In this document: positions 32,801-46,448 of the stretch, piece after piece
How the letters are laid out: every line of letters starts with the position of its first letter
How positions within the stretch are numbered: position 1 is the first letter of the stretch
Assembly (NCBI RefSeq): GCF_010183535.1
Contig: NC_071333.1
Coordinates: 10,042,587 to 10,106,586 of the forward strand
Length of the DNA: 64,000 nt
DNA from: Caenorhabditis remanei
Lineage: Eukaryota > Nematoda > Chromadorea > Rhabditida > Rhabditidae
Direction: 5' to 3'
Notes under the pieces: generated by a model
The model's database searches: none
Seen by the model: the letters and a program-made list of their open reading frames with translations, nothing else
What the model was told of the DNA's origin: nothing
Made by a program: the position numbers and the translations under genes

Positions 32801-34451
32801 GAGAAAAAGTCATAAGAAAAAACACAAGTTACTCATTCTTTTTTCACTAAATTTCTTCTTCTTTTTTGTTCATCATCTCAAAAAAAACATAAAACATACA
32901 TCTAAAAAGTTGAATCTTGATTAGTAGTTTCTGATGTCTTGTTACAATTGTTTCATTGTTTCCCACTATTTCCCTTCCTTATAATCCTTGATTCTGCAGG
33001 TGCAATCGAAACGCGTCGTTTTCATAAACAAACCGTTCAGATTGTTTATAGTGGCACACACAAAAAACGGGCAGAATAAAATAATTATTTTCACCCAATT
33101 GCCGGAAGTTTAGAGACTCGCCGCTTTTCCTATGTTCTTCCTCCTTCAATCTTTTTTCTTAGTTTCACTCTAATTAGATGGCGAAGTTATATGTGTTTCT
33201 AGGCCGATACGTACCCGGAGATTTCTCAGGAAACAAACAAGATCAAATTTCCTTGTTTCTTCTCATTGATGATGTGGACGTTGGCCAGTCTGATCGCTAT
33301 GAAACTTTCACACAGACCTGCGTCAAAAACTTACCTGAGATTCCCTGAGTTCCTGTTTTAGATATGTCGACATGAGAATTCTCTGATTTATACGAGTTAT
33401 GGGAACCTTTCCACGTTATGTTAATTTTTTTTGAATATATAAGGGAACCCTGGTTCACTCTAGGGTTTACCTAGGTCTTATTTGAATTTATCGATAGCTT
33501 AAGGATAACATGGTATTTCTTCCACTTATTTTCATGAAAACTAGTGCAGAGCCCCCCAAGATCTATTAGAAAACAATTCGTTTGAATATATTGTTTTATT
33601 TTTGGAATATTTGCAGCCTTTATTAGTCTCTGCTTTTTCAATTGCAGGTTACTCATAGTTCAAACTATCAATTGTAAGCTCCCATCTCGGACCAATTTGC
33701 ATTTTGAGTGACCAGACTGCATCCTTCCAAAATTCTACGGACGAAATTGTCCAACAAAAAATGTGACGACTAGACACAATTTGCAGGCGAGCATCTCTCA
33801 ATTGTGTCCATGTAGGCATATGGAATATTGTATTTGGCTGCTATTTTTGAATCTTTTGGATTGTGGGAATACCTGTGGTCAGAACAAGTGCTACGTAATT
33901 CTGATCTTTTGGTTTTTTCCCTATCAGTCTTCACTTTTTGCCAGTATCTTATCAGTTAACTATTGAAATTCGAATTCCCCGAAAAACTTGCCACCAATCA
34001 ACTCCATTTTCTTCCTCTGGCCTTCCTTTTTGTCTTTCTAGTTTCTTTTGTTTTGCTTTTTTCAATTTCTTTCAGTTTATCTTTGACCAAGTTAGTCCAA
34101 AGACGTGAATAAACCAATTTCAAACATTTGTCACATTTCTTCTTCTTTTTCTTTTTCTCCTAAAAAAGAGGGATGGGTCTGCAGCAAATTGTAAAACTTT
34201 GTTAAGGCTAACATCCTCAAAACTTTGCTCAACATCTTCAAAACTCGCATCATCATTTTCAACATCATAACAGAGTCCACCTTCTCTTTTTTTTCTTTGC
34301 AATAACCTCTTCATCTCTTTTCAACTTTTTGATTTTTGCAGTCTTCAACTATTTTTGACGGACACCCACTCCTTGCTTCTTTCTTTTCATTTGTGGCTGC
34401 TTCTGAGAAAAGGACCTCCGAAAGAGTACGCTCTCAAAATAGCTGTGAAAG
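29815..34451. other. Long intergenic region
   Basis: About 4.6 kb, AT- and pyrimidine-rich, with only short chance ORFs. No tRNA, coding exon or long repeat was recognised. It presumably holds the promoter of the GPCR gene. Confidence 0.45.
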
Positions 34452-37400
34452 ATGTTGCCTGAAAACGTCGAAATGAGGTAAGCCAGATTTGTTAAAGTTT
34501 CTCGGTTTTCAATTTTTCAATCTTGTTGTTTACCAATGATATCAGAATTTTGAACACTTTGAAATTCGGGGAATTCTCAATTTGAAAAGTGTTTTCTCTG
34601 TCGAGGAACATCTAGTTCCAAAGGTATCATTAACTGCAAGTTTCATTTTTTTAAAGTTTGTTATCCAATTTTAGAATTTTACAACTTCAACCAGTTTTCA
34701 AATCATCATTGACGTTTCTCACTGTTTTTTTTTCAACATATAAGCTCGGTCATACTTCGAAATTAGTCAGGTGTACTTGAGTGATTATTTGCATGATCGG
34801 ATACTTTCTCTTCTTCTGAACCATATGTTTGTTCTGCTAAACTCAAGTCAACTAGTTTCAGAACTAATCCGTTAGATTTTTGTTATGGTTGCGCCTACGC
34901 AGTAACTAAGCCACTTAATTGAGCATCTGACTACTCTGTGACCTCTGTTTTGTCACTGTTTTGTTGCAGTCTTCACATTTATCTAATTGGCTAGATTTCT
35001 TTTTTTCACGAGATTTGGAGTACTTTTTTGAAACAAACGTCATCAATTGGAATTGTTTTTCAATCGTTTTCCAAAATGTGAGTTTTCAAAAATAACCTAT
35101 TTCGTTGTAGTTTTGTACTAACAAAATGGTCAGAAATCTCCTACAAAATCATAGACTGAGCAAGTCAGAAAAGGATTACTGCATACGTTACGGATCGAGC
35201 AAGATCACGAAATTTATTTGAGTTAGTGTTCAGTCATATTTTGATCAGTTTTTGATAAAAGTGTTCCAGTCGACACTTGAATCTTTTCAAAAGTTCAAGT
35301 TTCAAGGAGCTCTTAAAACTAAGCTACTAAGCGGTAAAAGTATTCGAAAAGTTCCAAGAATGTAAGTGGAACGGAAAATACGTAAGTGCATGCTTAAAGT
35401 TGATGTCCACAATCACATATGTCTCATATCATCTTGAGTATATAGTAACTTCTATTGTTTCAATTGTTTTCTCAAAATAAATTTTATTCTTCAAGTACTT
35501 ACAAATTAGCTACCATTTCTTATACGCAAAAGGAGTTCTTTGAAATAGTTTTGTGTACATTACATGCATCATAAAACCAATCGGATCACGCGTTGACCCC
35601 TTTTAACTTGACTCAAATGTCCCAGAAAATCTCCGTTTTTTTCCGCTGCATCCCATCCAAATTTACTCCATCAAAACTTGCTCTCATTTATATTATGGTC
35701 CCGGTTGGATGACGGCGCACATAAGTTTTCTGCATTGATTTCTTGACATGACAAACCAATTTCAAGATATTTCTCGCCGTGGTTTCTAATTCGGAGTGTT
35801 TGTCTAGAGATGATGTGAGAATGCGATGCTGCACAAAACTTTTTGGCTATTATGGCATTTTGTTGCAGAAGAAGACCTCGGCTCCCCGAAATTTGATTTC
35901 CAAGGACATCTAATGGTTTTGGTTCTGTTTCTGGCAACAACTTTTAATTCTGTAAACAAAAACTTTTTGGGAATAGAATCCCCCAAGTCTTTCTGATCAT
36001 CTGACGCTGTTATGGTGTGTCAGATTTCTTGTTTTCATCGTCTATAATAATCTCGAGGTGAGACTGGAATATGATTTCCCTTCATCCACCTAACAAAACG
36101 TAATTTTAAAGAAAAGGTGCTGGGTACCGCCCTTCACGTAGTCCCAAAGGGCCATTGGGTCAATCAACAAGCATGAGTTCTGACTCGAGTACTCGTCATT
36201 TCTCACATTTCAATTTTTCTGTTTTTGGGCTGTTTCGCAAGTGTTTGCTTTTCATCGCATCATCTTTGCAATGCGTTCCGAGAAAGGGTGGCACGATTCC
36301 CTGATTTAATTGGAAAAAAGTTGAATTTTTCGTCTCGAGAATCCTAAGATTTCTAATACCAGTGTCCAATTAACGTTTACCGCCGGCTTTTCCTGGAACC
36401 ATAAATCTTGAGACGAGACAGGACACGCCCTCTTTTCGAACGCCTTTTCGTCTTTTCATTTTGGCTTACTTTGTTCTTGCTTTTGGCTTCTTGTCTCCTC
36501 CAAATTTCTACGAAATTTATTTTTCAGAAGTGGTGACCTAGGTGTCAATGTTTCTCATTTTACTTCGTAAAATCATCAACTGCAAACACAAATACAAGTA
36601 TCTTATCAAAGCATTTGTCCTGTTCCTCACTATTGTCTATAACGTGGGATTGGTACACTTCTTGTAAGTGAAAGTATAATATCGGCTACTTTACTGTCAT
36701 ATCTCATACAACCAAATTTCAAAGGTTCTAACTTGATGTCATCTCCGGCAAAATTCCATTAAAAAAACCTGTATAAAAAGGTTCCCTCCGGTCTCGTTCA
36801 ACAATGGAATGCCGGCATTCACATATGTTTTTTAAACAAGACTGTGTTCTCACTAAATCCTTCCTTCGGATATCCTTTTGGAAAACGGGCCTCCTACCCA
36901 AAAAGCTATGTCTGCGAGTTATTCAGGCCAAGATTGAAATGATTCGATCTGTCATTGACTTGTTTTGAACCCGAAATAACTCGTAAATTTTCTTTCATCG
37001 AGCTTTTTAGGCGAAAACTTTTTGTGTTGAGAAGAGAATTGGGAAATTGGAAAACAGCGAGTGCACTTCTTCATAAATTACTTTTTTCAGATTCCGCACT
37101 ACTTCGTTGGATGATTCTCCCGAAATGAATCATGTCGATTACGTTGCTCATGTCATTGTCATGCCCATAGTCTTATCCATAGGTAATATCACCCAAACAA
37201 CAAAAAAGTGTATACACGTGAATAATTCAGGAATGATTAATCAGTGCCTCAATGTATGTACACTATTGCATATCAAAACGAGTATATTCTTATACTTGAA
37301 AGCATCCGCAATAGCAGATATTCTGAGTATCATTGCATTTATCCCATTTCTTCTCCGTCATGCGAAGCTTATCGACCCATCTTGGCAACTTGGAATGTTT

Positions 37401-38604
37401 TATCACGCTCATCTGGAGCTCCCATTAATCAATGGTCTGATTTCAGCAAGGTAGCCAAAACGGGAATTTTTCTCTGAAATCATTACTTTTCCTTTTTCAG
37501 CGCCTTGAATATTGTTGCAATGACAGTGGACAGATATGTATCTGTCTGTCATCCTATCAAATTCTTCCAAAATAACGAAACAAAACCTTCCCGTCGACGC
37601 ACAATGCTGATTATAATCATGATTTATTTTATCGCATTGCTGATCTATTTTCCATCGGTATTCCAAAAGAAACTGGGAGTCGTGTCTGATGCCTTAACCA
37701 ATATGTAAGTTTTTCTATCTTCTCGGTTTTTCACTAAAAAGTGTTTCAATCTCAGAACAACATATACAATTGTCCGTAATGAAGAAGTGGAAGCTCTCCG
37801 TGTATTCCGATGCTATATTATTTTCCGAGAAGTAAATAATATCTGCATTTAACCGACTCATAAGTTTAAATTTATTTCAGACTGTGTGTCGTTGGGGTCC
37901 AGTACTTCTCCTTGTCATTCTCAACATGTGTGTTGTCCGAGGTCTTCGTAAAATCGACAAGCGTAACTGGTTTTGGAGACAACCGTCACAAAACAGCCGA
38001 AATGAATCCAGTGCTCAACGTCAACTTCGTTCACCGCGCGATGATCGAAGTCGTATTTCCGTTCTCCTCTTCGTAACGTCTGCTACTTTCATTTTTTGCA
38101 ATATCCCAGCTTCTGTGATTTCTTTCTTTGTTGGGTAAGTTGATATTTTAGTGAAAAGCTATAGAAACTAAGTTTCTATTTCAGTCGCGTCAACGGATCA
38201 CTTTTTTGGCAAATATTCCGTGCAATTGCCAATCTTCTTCAAGTTACCAGGTGAGTGGACAAATCTAAAATATAGTCATGCCGAGGGCCTAGCCGGTTGT
38301 CTCCTGTTTTCTTATGCTTCTGTTTCACTTCAGAGACGAATTCTACTTTTACAGTTATCTCTACAACTTCTATCTATACGCTTTGTGCTCTTCTGAGTAT
38401 CGGCATGCATTCCTCCGGCTATTTGGATGTCGATCAAGTCTCTCTCCAACTTCAACGGGTGATTCCCCAACAGTTCGTGTCTCTGTTCATGGAAAACGTT
38501 GCCAGTAAGTTGGGATCCATAGTTTTCTTCAATTGATTCTGATTTTCAGAGCCGTCGTCCTTCTCGATAAAGAGCCAAATGGTTATCCCGTCGATGAAGT
38601 ATAA
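34452..38604 (+). CDS. Rhodopsin-type GPCR, FMRFamide/peptide-receptor-like
   Basis: Nine exons fit: 34452-34477, 37091-37182, 37231-37450, 37501-37704, 37756-37831, 37881-38134, 38185-38250, 38355-38504 and 38550-38604. They give about 380 residues with seven hydrophobic segments. TM1 is in VIVMPIVLSIG plus MINQCLNV and TM2 in LKASAIADILSII. The DRY motif is TVDRYVSVCHP. The third loop is Arg/Ser-rich (NSRNESSAQRQLRSPRDDRS). TM6 is LLFVTSATFIFCNIPASVI. The end of TM7 reads YNFYLYALCSSEYR, where NPxxY is replaced by NFYLY. This pattern matches the peptide receptors related to FMRFamide receptors in nematodes. The exact orthologue is not known to me. The first exon is inferred from phase and from a GTAAGC donor, and gives an intron of 2.6 kb. 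A second possible first exon is discussed in the findings. Confidence 0.8.
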
Positions 38605-39761
38605 TAACTGTTACATTTCTTATTTGTTCAATATCCATTGCTTCCAACCGTTTTCTAGTCCTTTTCAAATCGCTTCCTTTTGTTAGATCTCTGTCCTGAA
38701 ACGGTTAATTTCCTATCTTGTGATTCTCAACATTCTTGTCATCCTACTATATGTTCCCATTGACTTTTCACGTCTGTCTTAGGTATTTTCAGCTACAGGT
38801 CTCGTTGTTTCACACATTTTCGTATGTTTCTTGTTCTTCTTGTTACTTTCATTCCCCGTGTTTTTTCATCATTCCATTTCTTAAATTACATTCTACATTC
38901 TCATGCCATATCTCATAAAGTGAAAAACCAACATTTTGATGTTCTATTTTTTTTTCTAAAGTTCAGTTTTCAATAAAAAGTTCAAATCCGTCTTAATGTC
39001 TCAATTTTTAAAATTGTTTTTCGATCAATTCTGAAGTTCTTTCTTTCGTAAATTCTATCAAAACAGGGTTATCTTCGAAAACAAAAAGGAGTTTCTCTTG
39101 TTACATCCGAATTTTAAACTGACGAACTCGATATTCCATGGCTGATTCTTTCAAAAAAAAATTATTTAAAAATTATTCAAATAGAAAACTTGCCAGATTC
39201 CATTTTCTTGGTGTTAATAGTTCCCGATCAATTAAATGTTTCCTCCTCAAAACCTGCCTCGTTGGGCCTAAAACGAAGCAACCTCGCGACCCGCACACAA
39301 AATAGCACGCAAAACGAGAGAAGCAAGACAGCACGACGGCAGTTGGCACACTGCCAACAAGAAGTTAGATGTGCAGGCGAAACACACGGCCGCATGTCAT
39401 TGTTACCGTACCTATTGAAGGGAGTCGTATTTTGCAGGCGAATTTCCGATCTTTTCTTTTTTGTGTTAAATTTTGGGCCCTTTTCAAGACAATTACTTGA
39501 AACTTCTTTTCGAAAGTTTAGATGATGCTTGTTTTTGATTCAAATTAATTTTTTCGTTAGTTTTAAAGATTTCTAGGCAAAAATGCAGCAGTTATATAGA
39601 AAATTTAGGCGAAAAGCTTTAAAAAGTGGTTTTTGTTTTTTTTTTCATGGGTTCCAAAAACAAACTCTATACTTTTCACTTCAATAATTTTTTTTCTATA
39701 TTTTTATTCTTATTTTCTCCATTATCTTCTGATTCGCTTCTTACTTTCAATTTTTCAGAAC
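38605..39761. other. GPCR 3' flank and rpl-11 upstream region
   Basis: AATAAA lies at about 38973. Between 39230 and 39450 a less AT-rich stretch contains a short hairpin (GTTGGCACACTGCCAAC). The last 100 bases before 39762 are T-rich and end in TTTTTCAG, a suitable trans-splice acceptor. Confidence 0.5.
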
Positions 39762-40508
<747 letters not shown>

Positions 40509-41919
40509 GCACTTTGTTGATTTTTTTGACATAAACTGTTATATGTTGTACCGAATCTTAAAACTTGTCCAAAATAAATGGTCGGGGAGGAAAGGGTGGG
40601 AATTCAGAAAGGACGACGGAGCAGTAGTGGCACTGAAAGCTATCTGGAGACAAGTTGTGAAGAAGAAATCTCAATTTCGCTTGCGGATGGACAAATTTAG
40701 ACCGTATGACGAAGCTGTCGTCACAAACGGAATCCTGCAAAAAAAATTGTCGCAGATTCGGCTCATCTAGTCGCATCTGTCAGGCATCAGATAGGGTTTA
40801 CAGTCATCGTTGGAATTTTCAGCGTTGTGTGGTTCAGGGTTTCGGTCGGCAAGTTTTGTGGCTCTCATTGGTGGATTATAGGTTCAGTTAGATTAGGCTT
40901 CTGCCCGGTAAACAGTAATATCATCCACTTGCAGTATGTGGTGAAGATGTCAACTGTTGTTCTCAACGACAAGAGTGGATATGCAACAATGCGAACTATT
41001 TTCTTCATTTAAGCTAGCTCTCCATGGAACTACGAAATTCTGCACGAAAACGCGGCTCGGATGGTTTTTTGTGATATTTTCCTAGATGTTTGTTAGGCTT
41101 TGTGCACAATAGCCATAGAAATTCATAACTGATTCAATTTAGCGATTAATTCAGTTACCACAGTTTGAGTCCGAAAACGTGTTCTGCCTCATTCGAACCG
41201 GAAGAATTCTTACTAATCATTTTCCATAGAAAACATCAATAAAAATGTGCTACTGATTCATTGAAAGTTACGAAATATTAGATAAACAGTGTTCAACTTA
41301 ACTTGCAAACTGACGATAGTCTAAATGATGCGTTTTCAGTGAAATTTACTGTAATTTTTGCTTCAAATATACGTCGAATGGTAATATATCTATTTGTAAA
41401 GTTACCCAAACACACAAGTATGAGAGAAACTAGGTGGAAGTGAAGAAAATTGTGATTTTTGAGTTTTTTGAGAAAATTGCAAAACCAATTCGCATTTTTC
41501 ATCAAATCAATTTTTCTACTTACTTGTCAGCTAACTATCCTTCTCTTTAATTCCAAAAATTTTCTGATTCTAGCCAGTGAGCGCAGGTAATTAATTCAAT
41601 TCGAATAAAAAAAACAAGAAGTTTTCACTCTGAAGTTTTCATCTCGAGAGGTGAGTTGTGTAAAAAAATCACAGGGTTAAGCAATCACACTAGAAAATAA
41701 GCAAAATATCACATAAGTATTGAAATGGAACAGAAGAATTAAAGAATTACTACATTAATAAGCTGGAAATAACGAATCATACAAAAGTTAGCAACAATAT
41801 TCGCGGTATACATTCAAAAACCGATTTTGAAGAAGTAGTTGTCAGGAACTGGAATAGCAGGGCGCAGTCGAATGGAATGTGGACGTCGGAGTGTAGAAGA
41901 AGTTATCAGAAAGGTGTAT
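40509..41919. other. Intergenic, convergent 3' ends
   Basis: Poly(A) signal AATAAA follows rpl-11 at about 40573. Region 40580-40780 has open frames on both strands but no splice support. The remainder is AT-rich. No gene is called. Confidence 0.45.
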
Positions 41920-43018
41920 TTATTTGGCTGCAACTGGCTCTCCTTGAGACTCAGTTCCCAATTGCTTTCCAAGGTACTCCCAATTGTGAACCATAAGTTT
42001 TTGAACGGCAAGAAGAGCGTGGTAGCGGACATTCGGGTCCTCAGCGCTCAACAATTTCATGACTGCTGCCTTTCCTTGGTATTGCTCGATAACACTGAAA
42101 CTATTTTTTCTGATGAGAAATGAGCAGATAGCTTTTACGTTTTTCCTCTTGGGTAGTGGCGGACATATTCTCCAATGTCGTGGGCAGCAACGCAAAGGAT
42201 TGTTGGATCTTTGCTGGTCTCAAGGAGCTTGATCAGAATCTTCACAACTTCGAATTGCTTCTCGTTGAGCTTGGAAGCATTCTCACGCCAAAACTTCTCC
42301 GATTTGTGCACTGGAGACCAAGTGAGACGACCAGTACGAACCTTGAATATCTCATAACTGCCTTAGTCAGATGAAATAAAAACTCACCTCACTGTAATAC
42401 TCATCGTAAGAGCTCAAGTCGTGGACTGAGAGGGTCAATTCCTCAGTGAGGAACTTGATGTCTTCCTCGAGGTCTGGATCGTCAAACTTCTTGGCGTCGA
42501 TGAGTTCCAATGTCTTGAGGGTTTTGCATTGAACCATCTGGAGAGCAGCTAGTCTCTTGATTTCATTGTCATCACATTTGTTCAAGATGTTGGCAAACGT
42601 AGCGAGGATGATTCTGATCACCTTTTCTTTGGTTGACTCAGAAAGAATATCTCCCAAAACTTGGATGACTCCGAAAGATGGTGCCTTCTTAGCAATCTCA
42701 GGGTTAAAAGTCAAGCACCAGAGGGCGAAAATCAGCTGGTATTGAAGTTGGAAATTGGTTGATCCAGTGAGTCCTGCGACAAGAGTTTGGACGCCATCGG
42801 CTTCAACGAATTCCCGTCTGTGCACATCTTGACGGAGCAGAGTTTGAATGCTACGAACAGTTGTGTTGACGCTGTCGTTTGTCTGCAATGTCACTATGTA
42901 AAAATCCTTAAAATAGTTTTGAACTCACGCTGGCATTTTTGATTTGACCCTTCAAAGTGTGGATGAGCTCATGAATGCTCTGGGTCACCTCAGCAGGTTT
43001 TTCGATGATGGAGCTCAT
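41920..43018 (-). CDS. V-ATPase subunit H paralogue, N-terminally truncated
   Basis: Four exons (43018-42929, 42882-42388, 42341-42139, 42094-41920) encode about 320 residues. The three downstream exons have exactly the same lengths (495, 203 and 175 nt) as in the full-length neighbour at 44736-46448. They include [51 protein letters not shown] and the C-terminal [20 protein letters not shown]. The first exon starts [11 protein letters not shown] at the acceptor that begins exon 4 of the neighbour. The three earlier exons (about 144 residues) are absent and no substitute was found upstream. Subunit H couples V1 to Vo and controls ATPase activity; this form would lack most of the N-terminal ARM/HEAT-like start. 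The frame is intact, so it may be expressed. Confidence 0.85.
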
Positions 43019-44735
43019 CTGAAATATAGATAAAGTAATATTTTGTGAAACAGAGAAATGTAGGTTAATAAAAAACGAATCAAAAGTAATTTAGAGAAGT
43101 GAGTCTGACTTTTCGGAAGAATTCCAAACCAAAAGAATTTTCCAAGCAACAAAACAAACTCTACTGCCCACCCAGAGGTTTAACATTTTTCACGACGTAT
43201 TTTCATATATCAAATCTAGTACATGTATATTAAAAAATACGAAAAAAAAGTAGTATTACAGCCGAAAACAATGAAAAATTCCTTTAAACACACTTGGTTG
43301 AGGCAAACGTCAACGGAGACCAAAAACCGATAGAAACAGTGAGAGACGGAGAATCAAAGATTGAACTGTCAGAAAAGAGTGTGCGACAGAGAAACTTTCT
43401 ACATGGCCTAGGTGTCGCTCGGTTTATTGAATTTCTCGTCCCTGAAACTATTCGGGAGTGCTTCGATTCTATGAATGACTCGAAAAACTGTTTTAAAAAT
43501 AAAAGGTAAACACTGATATCGAGAATATGAAGCAGTACACTATCTCGCAAAATACTGTCTTTAACTAGTAATAGAAGACTTCTGTTTGAACGTTTCACAA
43601 AATAAAATGATTGTGTTTTGGTTAATATCCAATCATTTCTAAACACAGATAAATTTGGCCCTAGAGAATCTTCAGCTTCAAAAAGTTTAATAAAATTGGT
43701 GTGATGAAAACAAAATTTGGCTTGCAATCATTCATTCGGTTCAGGGACGTTTCGTTATCGGTCACTAGTACGCGCTGATATGCTTATTAATATGAATATA
43801 CTCCGAAACATTAATACAACAAAAACACTTATTTTACAAGTCAGTGACAGATCGTGAAACGCGAGATTCTCGACGATGTTCTGTTGTTTTCAATTTTCGA
43901 AGTCTATTTATCTTAATTAGTTTAATCAGCGCGTACTAATGATATATTTTTTCCTTATAAAACTTTTCAAATTTCCCTATAACTGGTGGCAAAACGTCTT
44001 GCGGCCAAACGTCCGGTGTCCCGGAGCTATTCTTCCGATCCAAACAAAAATATGGATTTTTTCTGAGTAGCGCTTGATGTTGAACAAAACCAGATGCTGG
44101 CTGGATTATCTCACGAGTTTTTTGTAAAGCTGCATTCAATAAAACTATAATCTGTGAGAATAATCTTTTCGCAGTTTTCAGTTTTTTTACTTGCATAAAT
44201 TTGTTAACTTTGACTTCAAATTCAAATTTTCCTATTTGCAAAAAACGGTTCCCGGATATCGTCTTCACTTGATGCGCTCTTCGCCAGAAATTAAAATTTT
44301 CTTTACATATGTTTCTTATACATTCTCACTTGTAATCCTTCAAACCAATTCAATCGACTTGTTCTCTGTAAATCCTCAAAAAGCCTTTATACTCGGGAAA
44401 CATTATGAAATTGCAAAGTTGAGAGAACGATGGAGCAGTATTCATCAAAAGAAAAAAATATTGGCATATCGTTTACAAAATGGTAACTAGATGACAATGC
44501 TAGTAATAACTATAGTATAAATATCACTAAAAAATGAAGTGAGACAAAGTTTGTGAAGTGAGGGAATGTGATGTACTACAAGTAGTACGGCAAAAACGAC
44601 ACTAAAAAAGTGAAATTTCATAGTACACAGCAATTAGTTTATACAAAAAGACCACCGAAACGGGTTGGGGGTAAATGACGACAATTGGAATGTGAATATC
44701 GATTTATTTGTGAAAAAGACTTCAGATGGCACCAT
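43019..44735. other. Spacer between the two subunit H genes
   Basis: A plus-strand open stretch at 43294-43505 (FLHGLGVARFIEFLVPETIR) ending beside a GTAAAC donor looks mildly coding. Another lies at about 44340-44487 (IDLFSVNPQKAFILGKHYEI). Neither could be joined into a gene, and both might be decayed fragments. The lost 5' exons of the downstream subunit H copy were searched for here and not found. Confidence 0.35.
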
Positions 44736-46448
44736 TTACTTGGAAGTAACTGAATCTTTCTGAGCATCACTATCCAACTGCTTCCCAAGGTACTCCCAAT
44801 TGTGAACCATAAGTTTTTGAACGGCAAGAAGGGCGTGGTAACGAACATTTGGATCCTCAGCAGTCAACAAACGCATCACTGCTGACTTTCCTTGGTATTG
44901 CTCAACGACTCTGAAAGTAATCACAATTCGGAAAATTCATTGCGGTTGAATTCACTTACGTTTTGCCTCTTGGGTAGTGACGGACATACTCCCCAATGTC
45001 ATGTGCAGCAACGCACAGAATCAGTGGGTCATGACTGGATTCAAGAAGTTTGATCAGGATCTTGACAACTTCGAACTGTTTGTCATTGAACTTTGAGGCA
45101 TTCTCACGCCAGAACTTTTCAGATTTGTGCACTGGTGACCATTGAAGACGTCCAGATCGAACCTGGAAGTGGTAAATTGGCTAGATGTCCTCACTCACGG
45201 TTAAAAGTAACATACCTCACTATAATACTCGTCGTAAGAACTCAAGTCATGAACTGAAACAGTCAATTCCTCAGTCAGAAACTTGACATCATCCTCAAGA
45301 TCTGGATCGTCATATTTCTTAGCATCCATTAGCTCCAACGTCTTGAGAGTTTTGCATTGGACCATCTGGAGGGCAGCTTCTCTTTTGATTTCACGTTCCT
45401 CGACTTTGTTCAAGATGTTGACGAAGGAAGCGAGAATGATTCTAATAACTTTCTCTTTTGTGGATTCCGAGAGAATATCTCCAAGAGCAGTGATGATTCC
45501 AAGGGATGGTGCTTTCTTAGCAATTTCGGCATTGAAAGTGAGACACCAGACGGAGAAGATCAATTGGTATTGTAATTGGAAGTTGGTCTTTCCGTTGAGA
45601 GCTGTCACAAGCGTCTGTACACCATCAGAATCCACGAACTCATGTCTGTACTCGTCATGGCGGAGCATCATTTGGAGACAACGGGCGGTGGTGTTCATGT
45701 AGTCGTTTGTCTGGAAAATAGAAGATTTAACCAAAGTTTGATGATGATGAAACCAACCGTAGAATTTTTGAGCTGCTCCTTGAGGAAGGAGAAGTAGTAT
45801 TGAAGGTCCTGTCCTTCCATACGGCTGACTCCAAAACAGGCAAGCTTGGCAATGATGGAACTCATCTGAAAGATGCAAGAAAAATTAAATGTTGCCGCTA
45901 TTTTCTACAGTCGTACCTGGTTGACAATGAAGTTGTCTTGACGTTGCAAGATTCCGAGGTACTGCGAGAAAGCAGTTCGTTTCTGACGGGCAGCGGCACG
46001 ATGGAAGATTTCAACTCGTGCCTTATCCTCCTGAAGCATGTCGTCGAAAAGTGTGAGCACGTAGCGAACGTTTTGGTCCTTTGCGACTTGAGTGATCAGG
46101 TTGGCCATGGTCTTGGCAAGTTGTCCGTTGGCATCGTTGGCAGCGATAACTGTATCACGCTCTTCCTTCGACTAGAAAATATTTGAAGTTTTAAAAATAT
46201 TCTGAAGAAAAATTTACCTTAGCGTTCTCGTAGTTGGTGACAAGAGTGTAGTCGTCCTCTTGAATCATCTTGGAGCGGTAGTATGATCCCCAGTTTGGCT
46301 TGTTGCTGCGGACCTGGAAAATTCCTCAGTTTACGGACTATTCCTCTCAAAAATTGAGTATTTTTACCTCTGAAGCCTCCAATTGAAGGCGAGACGTCGC
46401 GTTGATCATGTCCACTGCCGGGATGTTGTGATGCGCAACTTCCGCCAT
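44736..46448 (-). CDS. vha-15: V-ATPase V1 subunit H
   Basis: Seven exons (46448-46368, 46313-46218, 46171-45917, 45865-45758, 45710-45216, 45162-44960, 44910-44736) encode exactly 470 residues, the size expected for the family. It opens [20 protein letters not shown]. It contains [16 protein letters not shown], the helical repeat region ([34 protein letters not shown]), [16 protein letters not shown], and the C-terminal domain with [17 protein letters not shown] and [13 protein letters not shown] motifs. In the cytosol-facing V1 sector this subunit couples ATP hydrolysis to proton transport and inhibits free V1. The symbol is by synteny with C. elegans vha-15. The truncated paralogue follows 1.7 kb downstream on the same strand. 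Confidence 0.95.

Noticed and set aside
43284..43727. 147-codon minus-strand ORF
   Set aside because: The opposite strand has the better coding-like frame over part of it, and the predicted protein has no recognisable pattern.
45283..46186. Plus-strand ORFs across the subunit H gene
   Set aside because: They are antisense shadows of the conserved minus-strand V-ATPase exons.
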